The notes: a model not told the origin generated them from the letters alone. 64,000 nt of DNA from DASPWW01 sp963756745 (GCA_963756745.1 CAVWOU010000009.1:248001-312000), one strand, 5' to 3'; positions 34,221 through 44,208 are shown, counted from the stretch's first letter. Program-made: numbers and translations.

Positions 34221-35197
34221 GGGTCCTGGTGACGGGAGCGACGGGGAAGGTCGGAAACGCCGTCGCCCGCCAAGCGGTCGAGCGCGGCGACGAGGTCGTC
34301 GCGCTGGTTCGAGACACGGACCGCGCCCGCTCCCCGCTTCCGGCCGGGGTCGAGCTGGTGCGCGGAGACGTCACCGACGTCGCCTCGGTTCACCGCGCGG
34401 CGGCTGGCGTCGACGGTGTCTTCAACTGCATGGGGATCTTCGAGCAATGGCTGCGCGATCCTGGCGAGTTCGATCGCGTCAACGCTGTCGGCGCCGCCAA
34501 CGTCGTCGCGGCCGCGCGGCAGGCGGGCGCACGGCGGGTCGTCCACACCTCGACCTACGACGTCTTCCACGCCGAGCGGGGAGGCACGGTGCGAGAGCAC
34601 GGGCTCGCCGAGTACCCGAAGGGCACGCCGTACGAGCGCTCCAAGCAGCGGGCCGAGCAGCTGGTGCTCGCGGAGGCCGCCCACGGGATCGAGGTCGTGA
34701 TCGTCAATCCCGGCGGGATCTACGGCCCGGGGCCATGGGCCGAGGCGGGGTTCGACGCGATGTTCCGCGACGTGGTCCTGGGACGGCTGCGGGTCGTGGA
34801 GCCGGGAGGTGCGGCGCTGGCGCTCGCCGAGGACGTAGCCGCGGCCCATCTCGCCGCCTTCGACCGCGGGCGGGCCGGGGAGCGCTACATAGCGGCGAAC
34901 GGCTTCGCAACCGTCCGCGAGATGTGCGAGGCGGCGGTCGCGGCCGCGGGTCGCGGAAGGGTGCCGCGCACGATCCCCGCCGGTGTCGCGCGGGCGCTCG
35001 CGGGCGGCGGCGAGCTGCTCGCGAGGCTGACGCGGCGCCCGCCGCTGGTGGCCTCCGGAGACCTCCAATGGTTGTTATGGCAGGCCCGCGCCGACGCCTC
35101 GAAGGCCGAGCGTGAGCTCGGGGTAACGTTCACGCCCTGGCCGGAGGGGATCCGCCGTACTGTCGAGTGGCTGCTCGACGATTCCGGGCAGCTGTAG
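34217..35197 (+). CDS. NAD(P)-dependent sugar epimerase/dehydratase family protein
   Basis: The 326-residue extended short-chain dehydrogenase has the Rossmann motif VLVTGATGKVGNAVARQ (glycines 8, 11, 14), an acidic stretch in GDVTDVASV, the catalytic YxxxK in YERSKQRAEQL and NPGGIYGPGPWAE. It resembles dihydroflavonol-4-reductase-like enzymes. The substrate is not determinable. The ATG overlaps the upstream TGA, so it would be coupled to the large regulator gene. Confidence 0.88.
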   Translation: MRVLVTGATGKVGNAVARQAVERGDEVVALVRDTDRARSPLPAGVELVRGDVTDVASVHRAAAGVDGVFNCMGIFEQWLRDPGEFDRVNAVGAANVVAAARQAGARRVVHTSTYDVFHAERGGTVREHGLAEYPKGTPYERSKQRAEQLVLAEAAHGIEVVIVNPGGIYGPGPWAEAGFDAMFRDVVLGRLRVVEPGGAALALAEDVAAAHLAAFDRGRAGERYIAANGFATVREMCEAAVAAAGRGRVPRTIPAGVARALAGGGELLARLTRRPPLVASGDLQWLLWQARADASKAERELGVTFTPWPEGIRRTVEWLLDDSGQL

Positions 35198-35217
35198 CCG
35201 GGGTCAGGAGAAAGCCG

Positions 35218-36171
35218 ATGCCTCCGTTTCCGAAGCCGTCCTTCACCTACAACTACCGGCTCGAGACGCAGCTGGCGGCGCTTCAGCGCCACCGCGACTC
35301 GGAGAGCCGCGACGTCCCGGAGAAGGCCGAGGACCGGCTCCTGGTCGCGACCTGGAACGTCGCCAACCTCGGCGTGCAGGAGCGCAGCGAGGCCGACTAC
35401 CGGCTGATCGCCGAGATCGTCACCTGGTTCGACATGGTGGCGCTGCAGGAGGTGAACGACAACCTCGCCGGGGTGCGCGAGATCCGCGAGCAGCTGCCGG
35501 ACACCTACCAGATGCTGTTCTCCGACGCCGCCGGAAACAACGAGCGGCTCACCTTCATCTACGACTCCACCAAGGTCAAACAGGGCGAGGAGGTGGGCGA
35601 GGTCGCGATCCCGCCCAGCGAGCTCGACCACATCGATCTCCCGGACAGCGAGCAGGAATTCGAGGGCTTCGACCGCAATCCCTACCTGGCCCTGTTCCAG
35701 GCCGGGTCGTTCCTGTTCGAGCTCGTCAACGTCCACCTCTACTTCGGATCCGAGAGCGCGGCCTCGATCGACCGCCGCCGCCTCGAGACCCTGGCGGTGG
35801 CGCGCTGGGCCGACCAGCGCCGCAGCAGCCCGTACGCGTCCACCGCGGACATCATCCCGCTCGGCGACTTCAACCTCCCCAAGGCCGAGCCCGGCGATCC
35901 GATCTACGACCAGCTCACCGGCCGCGGGCTGCACGTCCCCACGCACTCGACGCAGATCGGCTCCAGCATCGCCTCTGACAGCCATTACGACCAGGTCGTC
36001 TTCTTCCCCGGCGAGACCGAGGCGCAGTTCAGCGGGCGGATCGGGGTATTCGACTTCGACGGAGCGCTGTTCCACGTGCTATGGGACTCGCGGCCGCTGA
36101 AGGACTTCCTTGCCTTCGTGCGCTACCACATCTCCGACCATCGGCCGCTGTGGGCCGAGTTCATGATCTAA
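35218..36171 (+). CDS. Endonuclease/exonuclease/phosphatase family protein
   Basis: The 317-residue product has the EEP fold: LLVATWNVANLG (metal-binding Asn), MVALQEVNDN (Glu), IIPLGDFNLPKAEPGD (Asp and Asn) and the terminal SDHRPLWAEF (catalytic Asp-His pair). It lacks a signal peptide, so it is probably cytoplasmic. Substrates of relatives range from DNA to phosphoesters. CAGGAG precedes the ATG. It converges on the propeller gene. Confidence 0.88.
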   Translation: MPPFPKPSFTYNYRLETQLAALQRHRDSESRDVPEKAEDRLLVATWNVANLGVQERSEADYRLIAEIVTWFDMVALQEVNDNLAGVREIREQLPDTYQMLFSDAAGNNERLTFIYDSTKVKQGEEVGEVAIPPSELDHIDLPDSEQEFEGFDRNPYLALFQAGSFLFELVNVHLYFGSESAASIDRRRLETLAVARWADQRRSSPYASTADIIPLGDFNLPKAEPGDPIYDQLTGRGLHVPTHSTQIGSSIASDSHYDQVVFFPGETEAQFSGRIGVFDFDGALFHVLWDSRPLKDFLAFVRYHISDHRPLWAEFMI

Positions 36172-36227
36172 CCCCACGCCCGACTTCCCGGCGATGTCCT
36201 TCTCCAGCTGCTGCCCCGTTCTGGGCG

Positions 36228-38827
36228 TCACGGCCGCTCGACCACGGCCAGCGGGAACACGTCGGCGATCACGTACAGCCTCACGCTCGGCGGGGAGCTC
36301 CGTGCCGGGCGGGATCTCGACCCGCGCGCCCGTAAGGTTGCCCCGCGCGTCGGCCGTCGTCGAGGTGAGCGCCTTGTAGTCGAGGTTGAGCGGCTCGCCG
36401 GTCGCGGCGTCGGTGAGCAGGATCGAGGCGACGTGGCGCGAGGCCGGGTAGCGCGCGCCGCCGGCAAGCGAGAACGTCGCCTCGGCGGCGCCGGCCGCGC
36501 CCGCCGGTCGGCCGCTCGAGATCGACGGATTCGACGCGCAGCCCGCTTGGGCGGCGGTTGGCTTTGCCGCGGCGGTCGTACGCGTCGGTGATGAACGTCC
36601 CCGAGGACACGAGCTTGCCGCCCGCGTTGCACAGCCCGGTGAGCGGCAGGAACGGCCCGTACACCGGCACATCGGCGCAGATCGTCTCCGCGTACAGGTT
36701 CGCCCCCGGCCGCATCGTCAGGTCGCGGCGGAGCTGGCCGCGGAGCTGGAACACGTCGAGCGGGACCGGGCCGAAGCTGAACGTCAGCGTCAGGTCCTCG
36801 GCCGAGAGGATCAGCGAGTCGCGGCGGTAGCGGCCGAGGAGCGGGAACGCGAACTCGCTCGCCGGGTCCGCCACCGGGACGCCGCCGCGGCCGCGGCGCG
36901 CGCCGACGATCCAGAACAGCGCCGTGCCCTCGCCGTTCGCGTCGGGCGGGGTGATGTCGAGCGTCCCGACGATCCAGTCGTAGCTGTCGAAGCCGATCTG
37001 GTTCACGCTCGGCAGGAACGGCGGCAGCGGTATCGCGAGGCGGCGCATGTTGAGCGCCGTGACGCGGCCGTGCTTGACGCGGAGCGGCGGGCGCTTCAGC
37101 CGTGCCGGTGCGGTCCGGAAGCGGATTCCGTCGTCGAAGGCCCCGGACCCGCGGCCCTCGGCGGCCCACTCGCCGGCGACGTCGAGCTCGTACTCGGTGT
37201 CGGGGCGCAGGAAGCCGGTCGGGAGGACGTGGAGGAAGTGCCCGTCGCCGGACAGCTCGGCCGTGAACGGGAACCCGGGCCGCGGCGTGACTAGGCCGTC
37301 GGCCGCGCCCTGCATCGCCGCGTCGAGCGTCTCGCCTCCCTCGCGGACGACGAGGCGCCCGATCGGCGAGCTCGCCGCCGGCACGCGTTTGCCGAGCCGG
37401 TCGCCGAGCTTCGTGTTCCCGCCCGGCGTCACCGGGTAGACCTCGGTCGCGTCGTTCGGGAACTCCTCCCCCGGGTGGGTGTCGCAGCGGCGGCTGTCGC
37501 GGCCGGCGCGCAGGCACCACTCGTAAGGCACGTGGATCAGGTGCCCGTGCTCGCCCGCGATGTAGACGCCGCGGCGCCCCAGCGCCGGGGACGCGTTGAG
37601 GTCGTCGCGGTCGGAGAGGACGCGGCTTCGCGGCGTCGCGTCGTAGGACCACCGCCGGGTGCCGTCGTCGCCGTTCAGCGCGTAGAGCTTGCCGTTCGCC
37701 GAGCCGAAGTAGACGATCTCGCCGCCGCCGCGCGGCGCGCGCCCGATCGCCGGCGAGGAGCGGATCGGGTCGCCGGTGTCGTGGCGCCACACCATGCTTC
37801 CGTCGGGCGCGAGCTTGTACAGCGAGCCGTCCGTCGACCCGACGTAGATCGCGTCCGTGCGCCCGCCGGCGTCCGTGCTCAGCGCCGGCGAGCTGTAGAT
37901 GTGGTCGGCGGTCGGGAACTCCCACCTCACCTCGCCGGTGTCGGGGTCGAGCGCGTACAGGATGCCGTCGAACGAGCCGATGTACACGGTGCCGTCCGAG
38001 CCGATCGCCGGCGAGGAGGTGACGAACCCGACCGTGAGCCGGTTCCACAGCTCCTCGCCCGCCGGGTCGAGCGCGTGGATGAAGAGGTCGAGCGAGCCGA
38101 AGTACTCGTTCCCGTCCTCGCCGATCCCGACCGCCGACCAGACGGAGTTCTCGGTCGGGAACAGCCACCGAAGCGACCCGTCGGGGTTGAGCGCGTAGAG
38201 CCCGCCGCCGGTGTTGCCGGCGTAAAGCGTCCCGCCCGGCCCGATCACGACGTTGCCCTCCCACCAGTTGACGATCTGGCCCTCCCCGGGCGGGCGCGTC
38301 GGCTCGAACGTCCACGCGATCCGCTTCGAGCGCGCGAGGTCGCGGCGGCCGAGCTTGCGCAGCCGGTACAGCTTCTCGTCGCCGGAGCCGAAGGTCAGCG
38401 TCTTCGAGCCGAGCTCGGGGTCGCGCGCGCCGAGCGCCGCCGCCGAGTCGATCACGCCGCCGGTGCGGAAGCGCCACCGCAGCCCGCCGCCGGGCCCGAC
38501 CGCGTACAGGTACCCGTCGGCCGAACCGGCGTAGACCGTCCCGTCGCCGCCGATAACCGGGGTGCTGAAGATCCCCTTCCCGGTGCGATACCGCCACGGG
38601 TCGTCGCCGCGGTGGTAGCGCGCGCGGATCGGGCTCAGCCCGGTGTTTCGCTGGTCGCGGCGGAACATCGGCCACGGCGAGCCCGGGTCGACCGGGACGT
38701 CGTAGGTGAAGCTCGCCCGCTCGCCGCTCGACGCCGCGGCGGCGGGCGGGGCGAGCGCGGCGACGGCGACGAGCGCGGCCGCGACGCACGTGCAGCCCGC
38801 CCGCACCGATGTATGCCTCCCGCTCAC
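36228..38827 (-). CDS. Secreted PQQ-type beta-propeller protein (frameshifted near the end)
   Basis: The product, about 865 residues, starts at a GTG with a signal peptide (CVAAALVAVAALAPPAAAAS). Residues about 45-420 are an eight-bladed propeller of repeated blades such as STPVIGGDGTVYAGSADGYLYAV and SSPAIGSDGTVYIGSFDGILYALDP, each with the Trp-rich turn LRWRFRT or VRWEFPT. The C-terminal half is beta-rich, with an Ig-like part (FTAELSGDGHFLHVLPTGFL). Two single-base shifts (near 36495 and 36290) affect the last 90 residues, which restore as SILLTDAATGEPLNLDYK and SVRLYVIADVFPLAV. PQQ ligands are not evident; it is probably a binding or scaffold protein. Confidence 0.82.
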
Positions 38828-38868
38828 CGGCGGGGCGAGTCTAGATTCTTTCGGCCAGACTTCGAGCG

Positions 38869-39846
38869 GTGGAAGCCGGCCAGCCCCCCACCTGGGCCGC
38901 GCCGCGGACGTTCTTCGGGGTCCCGAGCGTCCGGGATCTCACCGACCTCGACGCGCAGGTGGCGTTCCTCGGCGTCCCCTACGACGGCGGAACGCCCCAG
39001 CCCGGCCTCGGAGGGATCCCCACCGGCCAGTCGCTGGGCCCGGCCGCGGCGCGGCAGGCGAGCTACGACCAGTTCGAGTACAGCGACCCACCGGGGTCCG
39101 AGCGCGCCGACGGCGCGATCGGCTGGTACGACGTCGAGGCCGACCGCGACTATCTCGTCGGCGTGACGATGGCCGACGCCGGCGACGTCGTTATCCAGGG
39201 GTCCGACGTCGAGGGCAACTATGCGCGGATCACCGCGGCCGCGCGCGGGATCGCGGAGCGCGGCGCGCTGATGGTCGCGGTCGGCGGCGACCACTCGATC
39301 AGCTACCCGCTCGGGCTCGGAATGGAGCCGCTCGGCGAGCTCGACGTCGTCCACGTCGACGCCCACACCGACTTCATCGACGTGCTCGACGGTTCGCGGC
39401 TGACCGGCGCGAGCCAGCTGCGGCGGCTCGCCGAGCTCGACTTCGTGCGCAACGTCAGCGCGCTCGGGGTCCGCAACGTGGCCCGCGAGGAGGTCGATGG
39501 CATGAGGGAGCTCGGCGGCAGGTGGGCGACGAGCCTCGACGTAATCGATACCGGGCCCGCGAAGGTCGTGCGCGAGACCGTCCCCGAGGCCGACCGTCTC
39601 TACGTCTCGATCGACCTCGACGTGCTCGACGCATCCGTAGCGCCCGGTCACTCGCTCCCGGAGCCCGGCGGGCTGAGCTACCGCCAGCTCCGCGCGATCC
39701 TCGTCGAGGTGGCGCGCCGCGGCCGGGTGATCGGGTTCGACGTCGTCGAGCTCAACCCGTCGCGCGATCCGTCGGGGACGACGGCGCGCGTCGCGACGTG
39801 GATCGTCACCCACTTCCTCAGCGAGATCTTCGACCAGCCGCGCTGA
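38869..39846 (+). CDS. Agmatinase/arginase-family ureohydrolase
   Basis: The 325-residue product has the binuclear manganese motifs: AVGGDHSISYPL, VVHVDAHTDFID and LYVSIDLDVLDASVAPG. The enzyme hydrolyses a guanidino compound to urea and an amine. FLGVPYDGGTPQPGLG and the overall length fit agmatinase or guanidinobutyrase/guanidinopropionase better than arginase, but the substrate loop does not decide it. GTG start. The 3' end overlaps the convergent LysR gene by 29 bp. Confidence 0.9.
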   Translation: MEAGQPPTWAAPRTFFGVPSVRDLTDLDAQVAFLGVPYDGGTPQPGLGGIPTGQSLGPAAARQASYDQFEYSDPPGSERADGAIGWYDVEADRDYLVGVTMADAGDVVIQGSDVEGNYARITAAARGIAERGALMVAVGGDHSISYPLGLGMEPLGELDVVHVDAHTDFIDVLDGSRLTGASQLRRLAELDFVRNVSALGVRNVAREEVDGMRELGGRWATSLDVIDTGPAKVVRETVPEADRLYVSIDLDVLDASVAPGHSLPEPGGLSYRQLRAILVEVARRGRVIGFDVVELNPSRDPSGTTARVATWIVTHFLSEIFDQPR

Positions 39847-40720
39847 CGCCGGTCTCGGTTCGCGCGAACTCGATGAACGCGCGGGCGGCCGGCGACATGT
39901 GGCGGCGCTCGCGCCACAGAAGCGCCACCGGCATGCGGACCGATGGCTTCAGGCCGCGGACCTCGACCGGCGGTCCCTCCCGTCGCGTCAGCGACCGCGG
40001 CAGGATCCCGCACCCGAACCCGCCGGAGACGAGGCAGCGGAGCAGGAACGGGTCGCCGCTCTCGAGCGCGAGGCGGAATGTCTCTCCGGCGCTCGCGAAG
40101 AAGGCGTCGCCGGCCGCCTTGGACGCCGAGCCGGTACGCGGCATGACGATCGGGAAGTCGCGCAGGTCGCGAGCGGTCAGGCGACCCCTTCCCGGCGCGC
40201 GGCCGGGGCCGAAGACCGCCACCAGCTCCTCCTCGCTGAGTCGCTCGACGACGAGCTCGTCCGGAGGCTGCGACGCGAGCATCGAGAACGCGGCGTGGAT
40301 CTCGTCCTCGACCAGGTAGCGGAGCATGTCGCCGGCGGTGCCCTCGCGCATGTCGATCTCGATTCCGGGGTGCGCCTCGCTGAAGCGCGCCAGCAGCATC
40401 GGCACGTCGATCTCCCCGGCGGGAAGCAGCGCGCCGACCGAGATCTGTCCGCGGATCAGGCCGTTGAGCTCGTCGATCTCGCTGCGCACGCCGTCGATCT
40501 CGGCGATCACGGCGCGCGCCCGATCCGCGACCGCGTCGCCGGCCTCGGTCGTGGCGACGCTGCGGCTCGTGCGCTCGAACAGCTCCGTGCCGAGCTCCGC
40601 CTCGAGGCGGCGGATCTGGTGCGAGAGCGCCGACTGGGCGACGTGGAGCTCGTCCGCGGCGCGGGTGAAGTGGCGGTGGCGCGCGACCGCCTCGACGTAT
40701 CTGAGTTGGCGCAGCTCCAT
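39818..40720 (-). CDS. LysR-family transcriptional regulator
   Basis: The 300-residue LysR protein has the helix-turn-helix LRQLRYVEAVARHRHFTRAA and SALSHQIRRLEAELGTELF, then the effector domain. It has a strong palindrome immediately upstream and diverges from the small acetyltransferase-like genes. As the convergent neighbour of the ureohydrolase it could also act on that gene. The effector is unknown. Confidence 0.93.
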   Translation of the reverse strand: MELRQLRYVEAVARHRHFTRAADELHVAQSALSHQIRRLEAELGTELFERTSRSVATTEAGDAVADRARAVIAEIDGVRSEIDELNGLIRGQISVGALLPAGEIDVPMLLARFSEAHPGIEIDMREGTAGDMLRYLVEDEIHAAFSMLASQPPDELVVERLSEEELVAVFGPGRAPGRGRLTARDLRDFPIVMPRTGSASKAAGDAFFASAGETFRLALESGDPFLLRCLVSGGFGCGILPRSLTRREGPPVEVRGLKPSVRMPVALLWRERRHMSPAARAFIEFARTETGVSAAGRRSR

Positions 40721-40725
40721 CGCCG

Positions 40726-40748
40726 ATCAATCGTAAAACACGATTGAT
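40726..40748. promoter_or_regulatory. LysR operator candidate, 9-bp perfect inverted repeat
   Basis: ATCAATCGT and ACGATTGAT are exact inverse copies separated by AAAAC, six bases upstream of the LysR start. A further half-site, ATTGATCGT, follows at about 40770-40778. The low GC and the symmetric ATC...GAT ends fit a LysR-type recognition site for autoregulation and for control of the divergent gene. Confidence 0.6.
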
Positions 40749-40801
40749 GCCGTGACAACGACATCTTGCATTGATCGTCGGAGGGCGGCACACTCTTCCC
40801 C

Positions 40802-41095
40802 ATGGAAGCCGTCACCCTCCGCCCCACGAACGCAGCCGACCGGCCCGCCCTTCAGCGCCTCGCCGAGCTCGAGTCGCGTTGGTTCCCGCCCCCCGGACCC
40901 CATCTCGTCGCGGTCACCGAAGGGCGCGTCGACGCCGCGATCTCGCTCAGCAGCGGCGAGGTGATCGCGGACCCGTTCCGGCGTACCGCCGAGCTGTGCG
41001 ACCTGCTGCGATTCCACGCCAAGACGAGGCGCGTCGCTCGCGACGATCGGCGTGCGCGCCGAGCCCGTCCGCGTCCTGCGCTGGCGCCGACATGA
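40802..41095 (+). CDS. Small protein resembling the start of a GNAT domain
   Basis: The 97-residue product begins MEAVTLRPTNAADRPALQRL, a typical GNAT acetyltransferase opening, and continues with VAVTEGRVDAAISLSSGEVIADPFRRTAEL, but stops before the acetyl-CoA loop. Proteins of exactly this short form are common in actinobacteria, so it need not be a fragment. Residues after 75 are Arg/Ala-rich. Its stop overlaps the next gene (ATGA). Confidence 0.6.
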   Translation: MEAVTLRPTNAADRPALQRLAELESRWFPPPGPHLVAVTEGRVDAAISLSSGEVIADPFRRTAELCDLLRFHAKTRRVARDDRRARRARPRPALAPT

Positions 41096-41637
41096 GCGGG
41101 CGGATCGAGATCCGCCGCGAGCTCCGCGAGGGCGATCTCGAGGAGATCGTCGCGTTCCACGGGCGCGTCTACGGTCGCGAGTATGGCGTCGACGATCGCT
41201 TCGAGGAGATGGTCGCCGGGGCCGTCGGGGACGCCATCCGGCGCGGCTATCCCTGCGAGCGCGAGCGCGTGTGGATCGTCGAGCGCGGCGGCGAGTTCGC
41301 CGGCTGCCTCGCGCTCACCGACGAGGGCGACGACACCGGTGCGGTCCGGTGGTTCGTGTTGCACCCCTCCGTCCGGGGGCGCGGGCTCGGCCGGCGGCTG
41401 ATGGACGAGCTGATGTCGGAAGCGCAGGAGCTCGGCTTCGAGCGGCTGAAGCTCGAGACCTTCAGCGACCTGACCGTCGCCGCGGGCATGTACCGCTCGT
41501 ACGGATTCGAGATCGTCGACGAGGACACCCGGCCCCGGTGGGGCCGGGACACCATCACCTACCAGTACTACGAGTTGGACCTCGCGAGGCGCGCCCGCGA
41601 CGAGGCCGCCATGGACCCCGTCGCGGGATCGGCCTAG
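41092..41637 (+). CDS. GNAT-family N-acetyltransferase
   Basis: The 181-residue product has a complete GNAT fold: FAGCLALTDEGDDTGAVRWF in the beta hairpin, the acetyl-CoA loop VLHPSVRGRGLGRRLMDELM, and LETFSDLTVAAGMYRSYGF at the C-terminal signature. It transfers an acetyl group to an unknown amine. The ATG overlaps the upstream stop, so the two genes are coupled. Confidence 0.9.
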   Translation: MSGRIEIRRELREGDLEEIVAFHGRVYGREYGVDDRFEEMVAGAVGDAIRRGYPCERERVWIVERGGEFAGCLALTDEGDDTGAVRWFVLHPSVRGRGLGRRLMDELMSEAQELGFERLKLETFSDLTVAAGMYRSYGFEIVDEDTRPRWGRDTITYQYYELDLARRARDEAAMDPVAGSA

Positions 41638-41653
41638 CTGCGCCGCTACGGAC

Positions 41654-42010
41654 TCAGGTCAGCTCGTCGAGCTGGGCCATTCCTCGCTGGAGCTGAGCGC
41701 CAAGCTCGTCTCCAGTGATCCCCGAGACGACGCCGAGCGATTCCACTATGAGGTTCGCGCGCGTGAGCATCACCGCGAACTCCTCGCTGCGCTGGATCTC
41801 GTCGAGTGCCTCGGCTTCACCCTGAAGGATCGCGAATCCGTTCAGATCGCCGCCGTGGGGGGTCAGGAACGCGACCTGAAGGCTCTCGATCTTTCCCTCG
41901 CTTTGCAGCCTCCCCCAGTACTCGACGCTTTCCTGAAAGACGTTCTGCGCCTGTCGCTCGCGGCCCCTGACCGGGGATCCCCAGCCCAGGAACAGGATCG
42001 AATCGGCCAT
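41654..42010 (-). CDS. Small conserved hypothetical protein
   Basis: The 118-residue soluble product starts at an ATG preceded by AAGGAGG. LFLGWGSPVRGRERQAQNVFQESVEYWGRLQSEGKIESLQVAFL and a C-terminal helix VMLTRANLIVESLGVVSGI suggest a ferredoxin-like barrel similar to the ABM/YCII proteins seen elsewhere in this window. No cysteine or membrane segment is present. Function unknown. Confidence 0.6.
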   Translation of the reverse strand: MADSILFLGWGSPVRGRERQAQNVFQESVEYWGRLQSEGKIESLQVAFLTPHGGDLNGFAILQGEAEALDEIQRSEEFAVMLTRANLIVESLGVVSGITGDELGAQLQRGMAQLDELT

Positions 42011-42111
42011 CTCACTACCTCCTTGTGTCGTCCAGAGCTCTGCCGTCACCGTAGGCGAGTGATCCGCCCAGGTCAATCTCGCTGGGACGCGCCGGTCCGT
42101 AACATGACCGC

Positions 42112-43062
42112 GTGGCCACGCTGCCACAGCTCGACCCTCCGGGAGTGGCGGAGGTAGGCGGGAGACTGCGGGACAACATCCGGCGGGCGCTCAAGGTTCG
42201 CGACGAGGTCATCCGCGATCTGCTCGTCGCGCTGATCGCCGACGGGCACATCCTGATCGAGGACTTTCCGGGCGTCGGCAAGACGGCGCTGGCGCGCGCG
42301 CTCGCGCGCTCGGTCGACGCCGAGTACGCGCGCGTGCAGTGCACCGCCGACCTGCTGCCCGCCGACGTGATCGGGACCACCGTCTTCGACCAGCAGGCGG
42401 CCGAGTTCGAGTTCCACCCCGGCCCGGTGTTCGCGAACGTCGTCCTCATCGACGAGATCAACCGCGCATCGCCGAAGACGCAGTCGGGGCTGCTCGAGTG
42501 CATGCAGGAGCGGCGCGTGACCGTCGACCGCGAGTCGCACGAGCTGGCGCGGCCGTTCCTGGTCGTCGCGACCCAGAACCCGATCGAGTACGAGGGCACC
42601 TACCCGCTGCCCGAGGCGCAGCTCGATCGCTTCATGGTCCGGCTCGCGCTCGGCTACCCGTCTGCCGACGAGGAGGCCGACATGTTCGCCCAGCACGCGG
42701 AGCGCGACCGGGTTCTGGACCTGGAGCCGGTCGCCGAGCTGGGGACGGTGCTCGGCGCCCAGCGGGCCGCGGCGGCGGTCCACGGCGCCGAGCCGCTGCG
42801 CCGCTACGTGGTCGCGCTGTGCGAGGCGACCCGCGAGCACCCCGGGGTCGAGCTGGGCGCCAGCCCGCGCGCCGGCCTGATGCTGTTCCAGGCGGCCAAG
42901 GCGCTGGCCGCGCTGGAGGGCCGCGACCACGCGCTGCCCGACGACGTGCAGGCGCTGGCGGGCTCGGTGCTCGCCCACCGGCTGCTGCTCGGCCCCGGCG
43001 CGGTCGAGGACGAGCGCGAGGCGGTCGTCCGCGACGCGATCGAGCGCGTGCCGGCGCTGTAG
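42112..43062 (+). CDS. MoxR-type AAA+ ATPase
   Basis: The 316-residue product has Walker A EDFPGVGKTALARAL (about residues 48-62), Walker B ANVVLIDEINRASPKTQ (about 110-126), sensor 1 FLVVATQNPIEYEGTYPLPEAQLDRF and the C-terminal lid. MoxR ATPases act as chaperones that mature metal-dependent or secreted enzymes together with vWA or DUF58 proteins. It is the first gene of a three-gene operon with DUF58 and a transglutaminase. GTG start. Confidence 0.95.
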   Translation: MATLPQLDPPGVAEVGGRLRDNIRRALKVRDEVIRDLLVALIADGHILIEDFPGVGKTALARALARSVDAEYARVQCTADLLPADVIGTTVFDQQAAEFEFHPGPVFANVVLIDEINRASPKTQSGLLECMQERRVTVDRESHELARPFLVVATQNPIEYEGTYPLPEAQLDRFMVRLALGYPSADEEADMFAQHAERDRVLDLEPVAELGTVLGAQRAAAAVHGAEPLRRYVVALCEATREHPGVELGASPRAGLMLFQAAKALAALEGRDHALPDDVQALAGSVLAHRLLLGPGAVEDEREAVVRDAIERVPAL

Positions 43063-43074
43063 GCCGCAGACGCG

Positions 43075-44208
43075 ATGACCCCCGCCGCGCGCACGTCCTT
43101 GAAGCTCGCGGCGGCGCTGCTCGCGACGGGGCTGCTCTTCGACTCGCCGACGCTGCTCGTGCCGGGGGCGGGGCTGGCGCTGGCGGCCGCAGGCGCGTGG
43201 GCGTGGGTGGAGGCGGCGGCGCGCTCGGCACGGCTTGAGCGCCTGCGGGGGCCGGCGAGCGTGGTCGAGGGGGAGCCCTACCCGCTGCGGATCGTGGTGC
43301 GCCGCGGGCCGCTGCCGGTGCGCGGGGAGCTCAGCGACCCGTTGCTCGCCGAGCCGCTGCCGGTCCGGTCGCAGCTGCGCGGCCGCGCGACCCAGGTCTC
43401 GCACTCGATCGACTTCGCCCGTCGCGGCCGCCACCGGCTGGAGCCGGCGAGGCTGGCGGTCCGCGATCCGCTGGGGCTGCACGCGCGCGAGGTTCCGAGC
43501 GAGCACGGCGGCGAGCTGCTCGTGCTGCCGCGGATCGAGCCGGTGCGGGCCCCCGGCGAGAGCAACGGGGGTGCCGGCGAGGGGGAGTCCGAGGAGCTCG
43601 GCGACGGCGGCGGCGTGTCGGCGCTCGAAGCGCGCGCGGTCGATTTCGAGATCGACGGCCTGCGCCCGTACCGCGAGGGAAGCCCGGCGAGCCGCATCCA
43701 CTGGCCGGCGGTGGCGCGGACGGGGGAGCTGATCGAGCGCCGGCTCGTCGACGGCGGCGACCGCTCGCCGCTGGTGGTGCTCGACGCCGAGCGGCCCGAG
43801 AGCGAGGAGTCGCTCGACATGGCGGTGCGCGCGGCGGGGTCGCTGTGCGTGCACCTGGCGCGGGCGGCGGGCGGCTGCGCGCTGCTGCTCGCGCGCGAGC
43901 GCCGCCCGCTCGCGGTCGACGCCGAGCTGCGCGCGTGGCCGGTGGCACACGCGAAGCTCGCGCTCGTCGAGGCGGGTGGTGGGACGCCGGCGGTCGGCCG
44001 CGCCGGTCACACCGGCGCGATCCTGTGGGTGACCGCGCGCGGCGGCCCGATGCCGCGCGCCGCGCGCGGGCCGTCGGCGCCCTCGTTCGTGGTCTCGCCG
44101 CACCCGGTCGCCGGCGCGCCGGTCGCGTTCGAGGTCGCCGGGTGCGCGGGGCAGGCGCTCGGCGCCGCCGCGCGGCGGCGCGCCCGAGCGAGGAGGGCGG
44201 CGGCGTGA
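43075..44208 (+). CDS. DUF58 domain protein
   Basis: The 377-residue product has an N-terminal membrane hairpin (about residues 9-50), a beta-sandwich stretch (ESVVEGEPYPLRIVVRRG-like) and the DUF58 signature GLRPYREGSPASRIHWPAVAR near residue 195-217. DUF58 has a degenerate vWA fold and partners MoxR. Its TGA overlaps the GTG of the next gene. The last 30 residues are Ala/Arg-rich, as is common. Confidence 0.92.
   Translation: MTPAARTSLKLAAALLATGLLFDSPTLLVPGAGLALAAAGAWAWVEAAARSARLERLRGPASVVEGEPYPLRIVVRRGPLPVRGELSDPLLAEPLPVRSQLRGRATQVSHSIDFARRGRHRLEPARLAVRDPLGLHAREVPSEHGGELLVLPRIEPVRAPGESNGGAGEGESEELGDGGGVSALEARAVDFEIDGLRPYREGSPASRIHWPAVARTGELIERRLVDGGDRSPLVVLDAERPESEESLDMAVRAAGSLCVHLARAAGGCALLLARERRPLAVDAELRAWPVAHAKLALVEAGGGTPAVGRAGHTGAILWVTARGGPMPRAARGPSAPSFVVSPHPVAGAPVAFEVAGCAGQALGAAARRRARARRAAA

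Noticed and set aside
36081..39166. Long plus-strand ORFs opposite the propeller gene (for example 37475-39166)
   Set aside because: Arg/Val/Ala-rich shadow frames caused by high GC; no domain, ribosome site or start support.
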